NCBI GenBank assembly: GCA_023403845.1
Contig: JAEYDL010000010.1
Span: forward strand, 1 to 46,763
DNA from: Pseudomonadota bacterium
GTDB taxonomy: Bacteria > Desulfobacterota > Desulfovibrionia > Desulfovibrionales > Desulfovibrionaceae
Reading direction: 5' to 3'
Length of the DNA: 46,763 bases
Notes under the pieces: model-generated
Seen by the model: the letters and a program-made list of their open reading frames with translations, nothing else
What the model was told of the DNA's origin: nothing
Database searches by the model: none
Made by a program: the position numbers and the translations under genes
In this document: positions 34,999 through 43,382 of the stretch, one piece after another
Layout of the letters: each line of letters opens with the position of its first letter
How positions within the stretch are numbered: the first letter of the stretch is position 1

Positions 34999-36447
34999 TC
35001 AGGATACTTCCGAAGAAGGTCGATGCACGGGGAAGGTCAGGCGAGCCGACAACCCTTTTCCCGGCAGATTGCTCAGAATGAGGTCGCCCCCGCTGCGCTG
35101 GGCGATGTGTTTGGCGATGGACAGGCCGAGTCCGTGGCCTCCCGTGCCGGGGTTGCGCGACGTCTCCAGCCGGACAAAGGGTTCGAAAACCTGTTCGAGC
35201 TTGTCTTCGGGAATGCCGGGACCATTGTCCCGAACGTCGACGCTCAGCCAGACGCCGTCATCCTGCACGTAAATGGACGTCTGTCCGCCGTAGCGAAGCG
35301 CGTTGTCCACAAGATTCTCCACACAGCTCTCGAAACGACGGACATCCAGAGCCACGGCGGCGTCCGTTTCTCCATGAAGGCTTACATTCTGCCCCACGTC
35401 CTGCCTGTTTTCCGTCAGCGTCTTCAAAACGGGCATGACCCTAAACGGGGGCGATTCCCCATCAAGATCCCTCATACTGCGCAATAATTCGATCGTGCTG
35501 TTCAGCGTATCGCGCAGCGCGTCCACATCCCGGCACAGCTTTTCCCGCAGCCCGTCCTGCTCCACCTGCTCAAGGCGCAGCCGGATACGGGTAAGAGGCG
35601 TGCGCAGATCGTGCGACATGGCCGTCAAAATACGTTCCCGCTCATCAAATGTACGCCGAATACGCCGGCTCATATGATTGAAGGCGGCCGCCGCCTCCCT
35701 CACCTCGGCGGGACCGACATCCGTCCTGAGCGGAGCAACCTCCCTGTTTTTGCCGAACAGCTCGGCGGCGAGAATCAAATCCCGCAGAGGACGCAACAGC
35801 CAGAACAGGAAAAGAAGCAGACAGCCCGCCACAAAAATCAGTTCCAGAATCGCGCAGGCAAACTGAATCCAGAACATATCCTGAGAAATCACGTTCAGCA
35901 TATGGGAAAAACGGACCCATACGCCATCGGGACGACGGTAGGCGACCTCGACCTGAAAATCCGTCGGCATGAGAAAAAGCGAAATCAGCGGAAACCGTTC
36001 CGATCGGGACAGGGGGCCATCCGCGCCGATCCTGTCTCTGGAACGGAAGAGATCACCGGATATTACCTGAAAATTAACGGACAGATCAGAAAAGGGAATC
36101 CCTTCCTCATGCAGCGATTTCTCAAGCCTTGCCTTCAGCTTGCGGGCCATCTGCGAAATGCCGTCCGGGACGTGCGGATCAGTTGCCGAAAACTGGATGT
36201 TGAACCGTTCGTCGCCGACCTGCATGGTTGAAGAACTGACCTTCTTGTCCGATTTCACCCTCGCCATCATGCTCGCATGCGCGCTCAGGAGCCGCACTTC
36301 ATTGTAGGCGAAATTGCGGTTGAGAATGACATGGGTCCAGTGATTGGTTGTCGGCGCCACGATCAGCTTGAACAGAACCAGACTACCGAGACAGAACAGC
36401 GCCAGACGTCCGAAAAGCGTGCGCGGGAGCAGCCGGGAAAAATTCAT
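34999..36447 (-). CDS. Sensor histidine kinase (OmpR/EnvZ-type system)
   Basis: A 482-aa membrane kinase: a first membrane helix at about residues 13-32, a periplasmic sensor region to about 195, a second helix at about 198-222 (FACAILELIFVAGCLLLFLFWLL), HAMP, then the kinase core. It carries the H-box AMSHDLRTPLTRIR with the phospho-accepting His, N-box ENLVDNALRYGG, G1 DNGPGIPED, F-box FEPF and G2 GTGGHGLGLSIAK. Its ATG overlaps the response-regulator stop (ATGA), so the two are translated together. The operon ends tail-to-tail with the MacAB-channel operon, so control of that efflux system is an attractive but unproven guess. Confidence 0.93.
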   Translation of the reverse strand: MNFSRLLPRTLFGRLALFCLGSLVLFKLIVAPTTNHWTHVILNRNFAYNEVRLLSAHASMMARVKSDKKVSSSTMQVGDERFNIQFSATDPHVPDGISQMARKLKARLEKSLHEEGIPFSDLSVNFQVISGDLFRSRDRIGADGPLSRSERFPLISLFLMPTDFQVEVAYRRPDGVWVRFSHMLNVISQDMFWIQFACAILELIFVAGCLLLFLFWLLRPLRDLILAAELFGKNREVAPLRTDVGPAEVREAAAAFNHMSRRIRRTFDERERILTAMSHDLRTPLTRIRLRLEQVEQDGLREKLCRDVDALRDTLNSTIELLRSMRDLDGESPPFRVMPVLKTLTENRQDVGQNVSLHGETDAAVALDVRRFESCVENLVDNALRYGGQTSIYVQDDGVWLSVDVRDNGPGIPEDKLEQVFEPFVRLETSRNPGTGGHGLGLSIAKHIAQRSGGDLILSNLPGKGLSARLTFPVHRPSSEVS

Positions 36448-37160
36448 GAGGAAATCCGTTCGACTTCAGTCGCCAGCATATAGCCGCCTCCCCGCACGGT
36501 CTTGATCAGTTTCGGCGCGCCGGCATCATGCAGCACGGCTCGCAGACGGCTGACCTGAATATCCACGCTGCGATCAAAGACTTCAGCCTCTCTCCCCTGC
36601 GTCCGGTTCAACAGATATTCCCTGCCGAGCACGGCGAAGGGTTCTTCCAGAAAAACAAGCAGCAGCCTGTAGAGCGCGTCGCTGAGCGTGGTCCGTTCCT
36701 CCCCGCAGGACAGTTCACGAGACCGCACATCCAGCTTCCAGCCCGCAAAGATGAACAGATCGTTTCGTTGTCGCGATGAAGGTTCCCGACCGCCGACCCT
36801 CCGCAGAACTGTCCTGATCCGGGCCAGCAGTTCACGCGGATCAAAGGGTTTGACAACATAATCATCCGCTCCAAGCTCCAGCCCCACGACCCGATCAGTC
36901 GAGCTGTCCAGCGCAGTCAGGAAAATCACCGGGACATCGGACTGGTCCCGTATCCGGCGAAACAGACTGAGTCCATCCTCCCCGGGAAGCATGATATCAA
37001 GAATAATCAGATTATAGCGATGTTTTTCCTGTTTTTCGAACAGACCGTTTCCATCGGCTGCCGTGTCCACATCCATGTCGTAGCGGGACAGATAGCCGGC
37101 CAAAAGCTCCCGGATATCCGGATCATCATCCACGACCAGAAGACGCACCCTCTCCTTCAT
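36444..37160 (-). CDS. OmpR-family response regulator
   Basis: A 238-aa regulator with a receiver at residues 1-125 and a winged-helix DNA-binding domain. In the receiver the acidic pocket DDDPD, phospho-acceptor Asp in LIILDIMLPGEDG, Thr in FLTALDS and Lys in VVKPFDPREL are all present. The winged helix (LSDALYRLLLVFLEEP ... RSVDIQVSRLRAVL) ends in the recognition/wing segment IKTVRGGGYMLA. It is the first gene of the kinase operon. The remaining 280 bp upstream hold no other gene; a weak promoter may lie near 37200-37260. Confidence 0.95.
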   Translation of the reverse strand: MKERVRLLVVDDDPDIRELLAGYLSRYDMDVDTAADGNGLFEKQEKHRYNLIILDIMLPGEDGLSLFRRIRDQSDVPVIFLTALDSSTDRVVGLELGADDYVVKPFDPRELLARIRTVLRRVGGREPSSRQRNDLFIFAGWKLDVRSRELSCGEERTTLSDALYRLLLVFLEEPFAVLGREYLLNRTQGREAEVFDRSVDIQVSRLRAVLHDAGAPKLIKTVRGGGYMLATEVERISS

Positions 37161-37441
37161 CTGCGGCCTCCCTCAAGCCTGACTGCATGATTATGCCATT
37201 TCTGTCCGAGCAATGACCGATTCCCGCTCAAAAGAAAAGAGGCTCGACGTGCCGCCGGTTTAATGTCCTTAAAAATGCGTAACGGGAAAACGACCGTTCG
37301 CCGCCTCCAGAAAACGCCTCCCGGCCATCTTCCTCCGGCGGCAGCCTGAAAAACCGTGCCGGAAGCGGAATCGGGCTTCCGGCGCGGCTTGCGGATTTCG
37401 GAGAGGAAGGGCTTCTTTTCTTCCGCTCCGGAGGAGGAAAC

Positions 37442-37804
37442 TTATCGGCAGATGCCGCAGTTCACAGGGTCGTGACCGGGACCGTCGGGATGTTGCGAGA
37501 CATCCATTCCGCTTCCGGCCCAGTCCAGAATGCCGGGCCGCTTGCCTGTGGCAGGATCCACGGGAATCTTGTCCGTGGCGTTCTCCGAGGCCAGCAAGGT
37601 TCCCTCGACGGGGAACGGCGCTCCATTCCAGCTGGCTGCAGGGGCCGAAGCAGGTTCGGGGGAGGAGCCTACCAGCGTACCTTCCACAGGGAACGGCGCC
37701 CCGTTCCAATGACCCGGCTGGGCGGCTTCGGCTGAAAAGGCGGCGATGTTCAGACCGGCAATGGCCGCGCACGCGATCAACATATGCTTTCCTATACTCT
37801 TCAT
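37442..37804 (-). CDS. Small exported protein with a 12-residue repeat, unknown function
   Basis: A 120-aa protein with a strong start signal (AAGGAGAATCGTT then ATG) and a signal peptide (MKSIGKHMLIACAAIAGLNI...AEA), cleaved near residue 27. The mature part of about 90 residues contains the identical unit WNGAPFPVEGTL twice (residues 33-44 and 59-70, period 26). The units are joined by Ser/Pro/Ala/Glu-rich linkers, and the protein ends in a His/Pro/Gly-rich tail with two Cys (NCGICR). I do not recognise the family. A periplasmic or cell-surface role is inferred from the signal peptide. It is divergent from the thioesterase gene and next to the two-component operon, but separated by about 280 bp. 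Confidence 0.75.
   Translation of the reverse strand: MKSIGKHMLIACAAIAGLNIAAFSAEAAQPGHWNGAPFPVEGTLVGSSPEPASAPAASWNGAPFPVEGTLLASENATDKIPVDPATGKRPGILDWAGSGMDVSQHPDGPGHDPVNCGICR
37595..37708 (-). repeat. Two in-frame direct repeats within the exported protein gene
   Basis: Segments 37673-37708 and 37595-37630 each encode WNGAPFPVEGTL. The amino acids are identical but the DNA differs at several third positions, so the repeat is old and kept at the protein level. Confidence 0.8.
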
Positions 37805-38210
37805 AACGATTCTCCTTTATGTGATGGTTCAGTCGTCCTGTGAACACAGGAATACCCGGAGAATGTTTCTGAAGAATGCACTGCATGAAGCGGATTGTAT
37901 CAAAATGTTTCCCGCAGCATTGCAGGTGGATTGCGGAGAGAAGCCCCCTTCCCGTTCAGGGAATGAAATTCATCAGGATTTTCCTGTTGCCATCGCAAGC
38001 GCCACGGTGGCCCCGAACGGAGGCCAAGACAAAAGAACGCAAATTGCCATCTCTTCTTTGGTAGCATACAATTTTTCTTCTCGAGCAAAGGGATCCGGCG
38101 TCGTGTTTCCCGTATCCGTGTTCCTCAGGGCCATTGTCCTGAATCCATTCCCGGGAAAGGCATGCGGGACCGTCCCGCCCCGGCTCGAAGATTTTCAGCA
38201 AGGATATGTC
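37805..38210. other. Divergent intergenic region, exported protein/thioesterase
   Basis: The frame upstream of the thioesterase is open back to 37746 but has no ribosome binding site or family match before 38211. A short palindrome ATGCA-C-TGCAT lies at 37876-37886. No firm promoter was identified. Confidence 0.4.
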
Positions 38211-38624
38211 ATGAAAGAAGAATATTCCTTTTTTTGCCCCATTCGAGTCAGATACAGTGAAATAGACAAGCAAGGCATCGTCTATAACGGCACATACTTC
38301 ACATATATTGATGTCGCCTTCGGAGAATTTCTACGCGCCTCGGGCCATCCATACCGCGCGATCGTGGAAGCCACGGGAGTCGAGGTATGTCACGTCAAAA
38401 CCACCATCGACTTCTGTGCCAGCGCATTCGGAGACGATCTGCTTGAAGTCGGCATGCGCACGCTTGCCATTGGAAACAAGAGTTTTACGATGGGCACTGA
38501 AATCTACAGACAGGGCGAGGACAAGCTGCTGGTAAAGGCCGAAAGCATCTACGCCGGGTATTCCCCCGAACTGCGAAAGGCTCTTGAAATTCCTCCTCTC
38601 CTGCGCCAGATCCTCTCACGTTGA
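38211..38624 (+). CDS. Acyl-CoA thioesterase, YbgC/4-hydroxybenzoyl-CoA thioesterase type
   Basis: A 137-aa hotdog-fold thioesterase. The family signature RYSEIDKQGIVYNGTYFTYID near residue 12 includes the catalytic Asp of the D-x-x-G-[IV]-V-Y motif. The long helix (VAFGEFLRASGHPYRAIVE) and strand pattern that follow fit a hotdog monomer. It hydrolyses a short or aromatic acyl-CoA; the substrate cannot be told from sequence. ATG 38211 follows AAGGA. It stands alone ahead of the DUF1090 gene. Confidence 0.87.
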   Translation: MKEEYSFFCPIRVRYSEIDKQGIVYNGTYFTYIDVAFGEFLRASGHPYRAIVEATGVEVCHVKTTIDFCASAFGDDLLEVGMRTLAIGNKSFTMGTEIYRQGEDKLLVKAESIYAGYSPELRKALEIPPLLRQILSR

Positions 38625-38760
38625 CGCCTCGGCAGGCGCCGGATGTCCCCGGAGCCTGCCTTCTCGGTCTTCCCGAACTTTCCTGCTCTTCACGCCGCAC
38701 TGTTTCGACCGCCGAACAGCAGGAACAGATACTCCGAATATCCCCTTGAGGAGACGACTT

Positions 38761-39288
38761 TTGAAAAAAACATTTCTGTTCACCGCATTTGCCGCTGCCC
38801 TGATTACCCTGTCAGGCACTGGAACAGCTTCCGACGACTTTGCAAGCAATTGCAAACGGAAAGAGCAGTCCATCAGGACCAAAATGGAATATGCCCAAAA
38901 GCATGGCAACAGGGATCAGCTTCGGGGCCTTGAGAAAGCCCTCGGCCAGGTTCGGCAGTGGTGTTCTGACGACGACCTGCGCTCCAGGGCGGAACTGCGC
39001 GTCATGGAAAAACGGGACAAGGTGGAGGAACGGCAGGCGGATCTGAACGCTGCCATCACGGAGGGCAAGGGCAAAGCCAAGATTGCCAAACTGCAACGCA
39101 AGCTGGAAGAAGCAAAAGAGGAACTTGACCATGCCGTTGCAGAACGTGACGAGCTTATCCCATTGAATCAAAAAGGCTGGCCCGGGTCGCAAGCAGGCAA
39201 CCCGGGCGGATGCGTTTCCGCCAGATACACGGCGTTGCCAATCCGGGCTGTTGTTGCGCCTGATTTTATCCACGAAAAAAGCCCTTAG
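38761..39288 (+). CDS. DUF1090 (YqjC-like) exported protein with unusual tail
   Basis: Begins at TTG 38761, supported by GAGGAG 8 bp before and by the signal peptide that starts there (KKTFLFTAFAAALITLSGTGTAS). The mature part is a charged coiled coil typical of DUF1090: CKRKEQSIRTKMEYAQKHGN, LRGLEKALGQVRQWC, DKVEERQADLNAAI, LQRKLEEAKEELDHAV. The family's two Cys are present. The function is unknown; members are periplasmic. Family members end soon after the coiled coil (about 120 aa), but this frame runs on for about 45 non-coil residues through two hairpins and stops inside the terminator of the convergent tRNA. The tail may result from loss of the original stop. Confidence 0.78.
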   Translation: MKKTFLFTAFAAALITLSGTGTASDDFASNCKRKEQSIRTKMEYAQKHGNRDQLRGLEKALGQVRQWCSDDDLRSRAELRVMEKRDKVEERQADLNAAITEGKGKAKIAKLQRKLEEAKEELDHAVAERDELIPLNQKGWPGSQAGNPGGCVSARYTALPIRAVVAPDFIHEKSP

Positions 39289-39308
39289 AGATTTCTCTCC
39301 AAGGGCTT
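39275..39308 (-). terminator. Terminator of tRNA-Lys
   Basis: On the minus strand AAGCCCTT pairs with AAGGGCTT around an inner AGAG/CTCT stem, followed by TTTTTT. It begins 10 bp after the tRNA 3' end and overlaps the end of the DUF1090 frame. Confidence 0.88.
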
Positions 39309-39317
39309 ACTTTCATT

Positions 39318-39393
<76 letters not shown>

Positions 39394-39414
39394 GTGCCTC
39401 GTGGCGTGAAAAGA

Positions 39415-39443
39415 CGTTTAGACGCATCGGCCGTTTCTGTCAA
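39415..39443 (-). promoter_or_regulatory. Promoter of tRNA-Lys
   Basis: A consensus -35 TTGACA (39438-39443), a 17-bp spacer and -10 TAAACG (39415-39420) lie about 20 bp before the tRNA 5' end. Confidence 0.65.
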
Positions 39444-39487
39444 CAACTTTTTTTGCCAATATACAAAAAAAAGTGTATCTGCTTTGC

Positions 39488-41335
39488 ATGAACATACGGA
39501 CATCCCCCCTCATCTTCCTGTTTCTTGTTTTATTTCTTGGGTTTTCATTTTTTTCTCCAGCGGCTTCGGCGGCGGAAAAAATTTGGTCTGCGCAAATAAC
39601 CTATGCCGCCGCTGGAGATACGGAAGATGGACACCCCATAGCCGCCATCCATATTTCTCTCGCCGATGGCTACTATGTCTATTCGCATCACGGCGATGCT
39701 GAAATGCCTACGGAATTGACGCTGCCCGGAAAAGAGGGAAAAGCCCTTCCGGCTTCAATCCTCTATCCTCAGGGAGAACTCCGGCCCGATCTGTTCGAAC
39801 CCGGCAAGCAGGTACTGGCCTACACGGGCGATTTCTTCATCTTCGTCCGGCCCGAAACCCTGTCTGATTCCCGCTCGTTCACGGCCAGTCTGTCCATGCT
39901 GGCCTGCTCCAGACGCAACTGCGTCCCCATCATGGACAAACTGTCCCTGACCTTCCCCGATCCGCTGCCGATTCTGGACTCCATGGAATGGAAGGAAATT
40001 TATGCAGGCCTTGCCTCCTCCGCTCTTCCGCTTCAATCCTCAAAGCCAAATCAAGACGACTCCGCGCCTGTCCTTTCAGCACCAGCGCCGGACGGCGCGT
40101 CCTGGGGCTTCTCCCCGCGGTACCCGCAGGATGCCCTGGAGCCTGCCGCTCTGGGGACGGCCCTGCTGCTGGGACTCCTCGCCGGGCTCATTCTCAACGC
40201 CATGCCTTGCGTGCTGCCCGTACTGACCATGAAAATATCCGCTCTGCTCGCGGCTTCCGGACATGCCGACGACCAGGCGCGCATCGCCCATTTTCGGGAA
40301 CACAATCTGCTGTTTGCCGCAGGCATCCTGAGCTGGTTTTTCGTGTTGGCCATATGCGTCGGCGTTTTCGGACTGGCCTGGGGAGGACTCTTTCAGGACA
40401 GCCGCATTGTTTTCGGGCTGCTTCTGCTCGTTTTCCTGCTCTCCCTTTCCCTGTTCGACGTCTTCACGCTGCCCGTTCTCGACTTCAAGATCGGCGCATC
40501 GGGGACACCCCGCATGCAGGCCTATCTGACCGGGCTTGTAGCCACGCTTCTGGCCACGCCGTGCAGCGGCCCCCTGCTGGGAGGCGTGCTCGGCTGGGCC
40601 GCGTTGCAGCCTCTGCCCATCGTGATTGCGGTCTTCATTGCAACCGGACTGGGGATGGCAGCCCCCTACCTGCTGCTGGTCGCCTGCCCCGGAGCTGCCA
40701 GAATTCTGCCTAAACCCGGGGCCTGGACAGGCGTCATGGAACGCCTCGTCGGCTTTTTCCTGATGGGAACCGCGCTGTATCTGCTTTCCATTCTGCCGGA
40801 AGCACTGCGACTGAGCGCCCTCGCAGTTCTGCTCGTCGCTTCTCTTGCGGCCTGGACATGGGGACGCTGGGGAAGCTTCCGCGCCTCGGGAACGCGCAAA
40901 CTTCTCATCGCCGCCCTTGCCGTTTTCATGATCGGAGGTTCTATCGGCTGGGCCTTTGCGCCCCAGCCGGCCCCCGCACCGTGGACGACGTTCAGCGTGG
41001 CGACCTTCCGTTCCCTGTGGGGACAGACCCCCCTGCTCGTCGAATTCACCGCAGACTGGTGCCCCTCCTGCAAAGTCCTCGAACACACCGTTCTGACGCC
41101 GTCCCGCCTGCATGGTCTGATCGAACGATACGGCGTCCGCCTGATCAAGGTCGACCTGACCCGTCCAGATCCGGAAGCCGAAGCCCTGCTCCGGGCACTT
41201 GGCAGCGTCAGCATTCCCGTAGCCGCCATTTTCCCGACGGGCGACATGGCGGACAGTCCTATCGTCCTGCGGGATCTGTATACGGCCGACCAGCTGGAAA
41301 AGGCTCTCTCAACCCTGTTACCCCGGAAAAACTGA
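39488..41335 (+). CDS. DsbD-family thiol:disulfide interchange protein
   Basis: A 615-aa inner-membrane protein that carries electrons from cytoplasmic thioredoxin to the periplasm. Order of parts: signal peptide to about residue 29 (PAASAA), an N-terminal periplasmic domain with a Cys pair (LACSRRNCVP), a Pro/Ser linker, a membrane core of about eight helices with the redox cysteines in NAMPCVLPVL and ATPCSGPLL, and a C-terminal thioredoxin-like domain with ADWCPSCK. All three cysteine pairs are present. ATG 39488 is chosen because the signal peptide begins there; a GTG at 39473 is in frame, and no clear ribosome binding site helps. Roles include disulfide isomerase or cytochrome c maturation support. 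The stop overlaps the trmJ start (TGATG). Confidence 0.92.
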   Translation: MNIRTSPLIFLFLVLFLGFSFFSPAASAAEKIWSAQITYAAAGDTEDGHPIAAIHISLADGYYVYSHHGDAEMPTELTLPGKEGKALPASILYPQGELRPDLFEPGKQVLAYTGDFFIFVRPETLSDSRSFTASLSMLACSRRNCVPIMDKLSLTFPDPLPILDSMEWKEIYAGLASSALPLQSSKPNQDDSAPVLSAPAPDGASWGFSPRYPQDALEPAALGTALLLGLLAGLILNAMPCVLPVLTMKISALLAASGHADDQARIAHFREHNLLFAAGILSWFFVLAICVGVFGLAWGGLFQDSRIVFGLLLLVFLLSLSLFDVFTLPVLDFKIGASGTPRMQAYLTGLVATLLATPCSGPLLGGVLGWAALQPLPIVIAVFIATGLGMAAPYLLLVACPGAARILPKPGAWTGVMERLVGFFLMGTALYLLSILPEALRLSALAVLLVASLAAWTWGRWGSFRASGTRKLLIAALAVFMIGGSIGWAFAPQPAPAPWTTFSVATFRSLWGQTPLLVEFTADWCPSCKVLEHTVLTPSRLHGLIERYGVRLIKVDLTRPDPEAEALLRALGSVSIPVAAIFPTGDMADSPIVLRDLYTADQLEKALSTLLPRKN

Positions 41336-42108
41336 TGCTCATCCCATCCTCTCGAACAGCTCTCCAACATCTTGAAATCGTCATGGTGGGAACCAGGTTC
41401 CCCGAAAACGTGGGTATGGCAGCCCGCGCCTGCGCCAACATGGGCTGCGGGCGGCTGACGCTTGCGGCCCCCGCCTGGTGGGACAGGGAGAAGGCGCGAC
41501 CACTGGCTACGGCCAAGGGAGAACCGCTGCTTGAAAGCCTTGAGGTCAAACCCGACCTTGCGGAGGCTCTGAAACATTCCGTTCTGACCATAGGCACCAC
41601 GGCGCGTACGGGAGGCTGGCGTCAGGGCATCGTAACGCCGGAAAAGGCTGCGGAAGAACTGGCCCCGCTTCTGCGCGAGGGCAATCCCGTCGCCATCGTC
41701 TTCGGCCCGGAAGACAGGGGACTCAACAACGAAGAAATTGAACAGTGTCAGCGTCTGGTCACGATTCCCACAGCGGGAGAGGCCTCTTCTCTCAATGTAG
41801 CTCAGGCCATTCTTGTCATGACCTATGAATGCATGAAGGCAGTCGGCCGCCTTGATCCCCAGCCGCCGCTGTCCAATGCGCCGGGGCCGCAGTCGCGTCG
41901 CATTACCCATCAGGAACAGGAACTGCTGTACGAAAAAATGCGGGAAACGCTGCTTGCCATCGACTACCTGAAAAGCGACAATCCGGACTATTTTCTGATG
42001 CCCTTGCGCCGTTTTCTCGGCAAATCGGAACTTCGACGGCATGAAATGGACATGCTCATGGGCATCTGCCGCCAGGTGAACAACCTGAAAAAAATCACCG
42101 GACGTTGA
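41335..42108 (+). CDS. trmJ: tRNA (cytidine/uridine-2'-O-)-methyltransferase TrmJ
   Basis: A 258-aa SpoU-class (SPOUT knot) methyltransferase. The motifs are EIVMVGTRFPENVGMAARA near residue 14, the second at VAIVFGPEDRGLNNEE and the third knot motif at IPTAGEASSLNVAQAILV. TrmJ methylates the ribose at position 32 of several tRNAs using SAM. The C-terminal extension with conserved MPLRRFLGKSELRRHEMDMLMGICRQV is characteristic of TrmJ over other SpoU proteins. It begins at the ATG overlapping the dsbD stop by one base, so translation is coupled to an unrelated envelope gene. Confidence 0.92.
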   Translation: MLIPSSRTALQHLEIVMVGTRFPENVGMAARACANMGCGRLTLAAPAWWDREKARPLATAKGEPLLESLEVKPDLAEALKHSVLTIGTTARTGGWRQGIVTPEKAAEELAPLLREGNPVAIVFGPEDRGLNNEEIEQCQRLVTIPTAGEASSLNVAQAILVMTYECMKAVGRLDPQPPLSNAPGPQSRRITHQEQELLYEKMRETLLAIDYLKSDNPDYFLMPLRRFLGKSELRRHEMDMLMGICRQVNNLKKITGR

Positions 42109-42364
42109 AGCCGTCGAACAATGCCGCTCCTTCGCAATCCAGACTTCGCTCCAGCCCGCCTCCACCACGGCGATTGCGACTGGAGACATGGCTGCATGCA
42201 ACGGCTCGTGCACCGTTGCCGTTGATGCAGCCACAGAATTGAACGACTTTCATGCCAAGGCGTTCTGAAACGGCCCCAAACGGAGCCACTCCGGGGCCGC
42301 TCTGTACGGACGCCCGTCTTGTCGTTATACTCATACCTGTTTCCAGCAGTCGCAAGGAGTCTTC

Positions 42365-43039
42365 ATGAGCCTATCCGTTTCTCTTCAGGATATTCAGAAC
42401 TGGAGCCGTCACGCCGGCTTTTCCCTTCCGGAAGAAGCCATGCGTCCATTGGCCGGGTATCTCGAACTGCTTATGCAGTGGAATCGGGTCATGAATCTTG
42501 TCGGAACCCGGACGGCGGAAGAAACATTTGCGACTCTGGTTGTGGACAGCCTGCATCTGGCTGATTTTCTTGTTCAGGACTGGGCTATGGAAACACCCCT
42601 GAGCGGGGAGCCGGATTGCTGGGATCTGGGGTCCGGCGCGGGCCTGCCAGGACTCCCGCTGCGCATGCTCTGGCAACAGGGCACCTACTGGATGGTGGAG
42701 GCACGCGAAAAGCGGGCGCTCTTTCTTTCCACCGTGCTTGCCCGTTTTCCCCTGCCGGAAACCCGGGTATTCCGGGGACGGGCCGAAACCTTCATGGCCG
42801 GACCGCCGCCCCGAACGGCCGATCTTGTCGTCAGCCGGGCTTTCATGCCCTGGCCTTCAGTCCTGCAGCTGACGCGGTCAGGGCTGAATTCTGGCGGTGT
42901 AGTCATTCTTCTGCTGCGCGAAGACGTACGCCAGTCCCGCCTATGGGAGAAAGCGGCCACAGACTGGTGCCTTCTCTCCACCCGCAGCTACAGGGTCGGT
43001 CTCATCGACCGTTACCTGTGCGCTCTCCGGCCGCGCTGA
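42365..43039 (+). CDS. rsmG: 16S rRNA (guanine-527-N7)-methyltransferase
   Basis: RsmG methylates G527 of 16S rRNA; its loss gives low-level streptomycin resistance in other bacteria. The SAM-binding motif DLGSGAGLPGLPLRML is near residue 85, preceded by the family's NLVGTRTAEETFATLVVDSL. At 224 aa it is a normal length. AAGGAGTCTTC precedes the ATG. The 256 bp upstream hold a GC-rich hairpin (42271-42299) and a good -10 TATACT (42326-42331) without a strong -35, so it probably has its own promoter. It is not next to gidA/parAB here, unlike many bacteria. Confidence 0.94.
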   Translation: MSLSVSLQDIQNWSRHAGFSLPEEAMRPLAGYLELLMQWNRVMNLVGTRTAEETFATLVVDSLHLADFLVQDWAMETPLSGEPDCWDLGSGAGLPGLPLRMLWQQGTYWMVEAREKRALFLSTVLARFPLPETRVFRGRAETFMAGPPPRTADLVVSRAFMPWPSVLQLTRSGLNSGGVVILLLREDVRQSRLWEKAATDWCLLSTRSYRVGLIDRYLCALRPR

Positions 43040-43248
43040 CCTCGACGCGGCGCCCCCTGCAGCTCTCGTCAGCGCGCCTGAAATATTTTCTGCCCCAGCC
43101 ACAAATCCAATAGCCCTTTCTTGCCTGACGGCTGTTCAACCTTGTGTCGAAGCCTGACCCACTTTTTCGACGCCATTTCGCAGGTCGGGACTCCTCTGAC
43201 GGCAGGGATCACATGGCCGCCAGTGTCACCTGAAAATCTTAAATCCTG
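43040..43248. other. rsmG 3' region, no gene seen
   Basis: No supported gene and no clear U-tract terminator. Together with 43249-43382 it forms a 343-bp gap before the CII-like gene. Confidence 0.4.
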
Positions 43249-43281
43249 TATAATACTATTATATCAATATAGTATACTATA
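43249..43281. promoter_or_regulatory. Two tandem AT-rich palindromes upstream of CII-like gene
   Basis: TATAATA-C-TATTATA (43249-43263) and TATAGTATACTATA (43268-43281) are both perfect inverted repeats with centres about 18 bp apart. The first contains a consensus -10 hexamer TATAAT. They lie 100-135 bp ahead of the small regulator gene and have the look of repressor operators over a promoter. Function is inferred. Confidence 0.5.
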
Positions 43282-43382
43282 AACCGATCTATATTTCTAA
43301 CGCGCTTGTTCTTGTGTGAGAATCCAGTATAAGTAGAACAGGGTGCTCACTGTTTGAGCGTACAAACAATAAGGAGGACACC

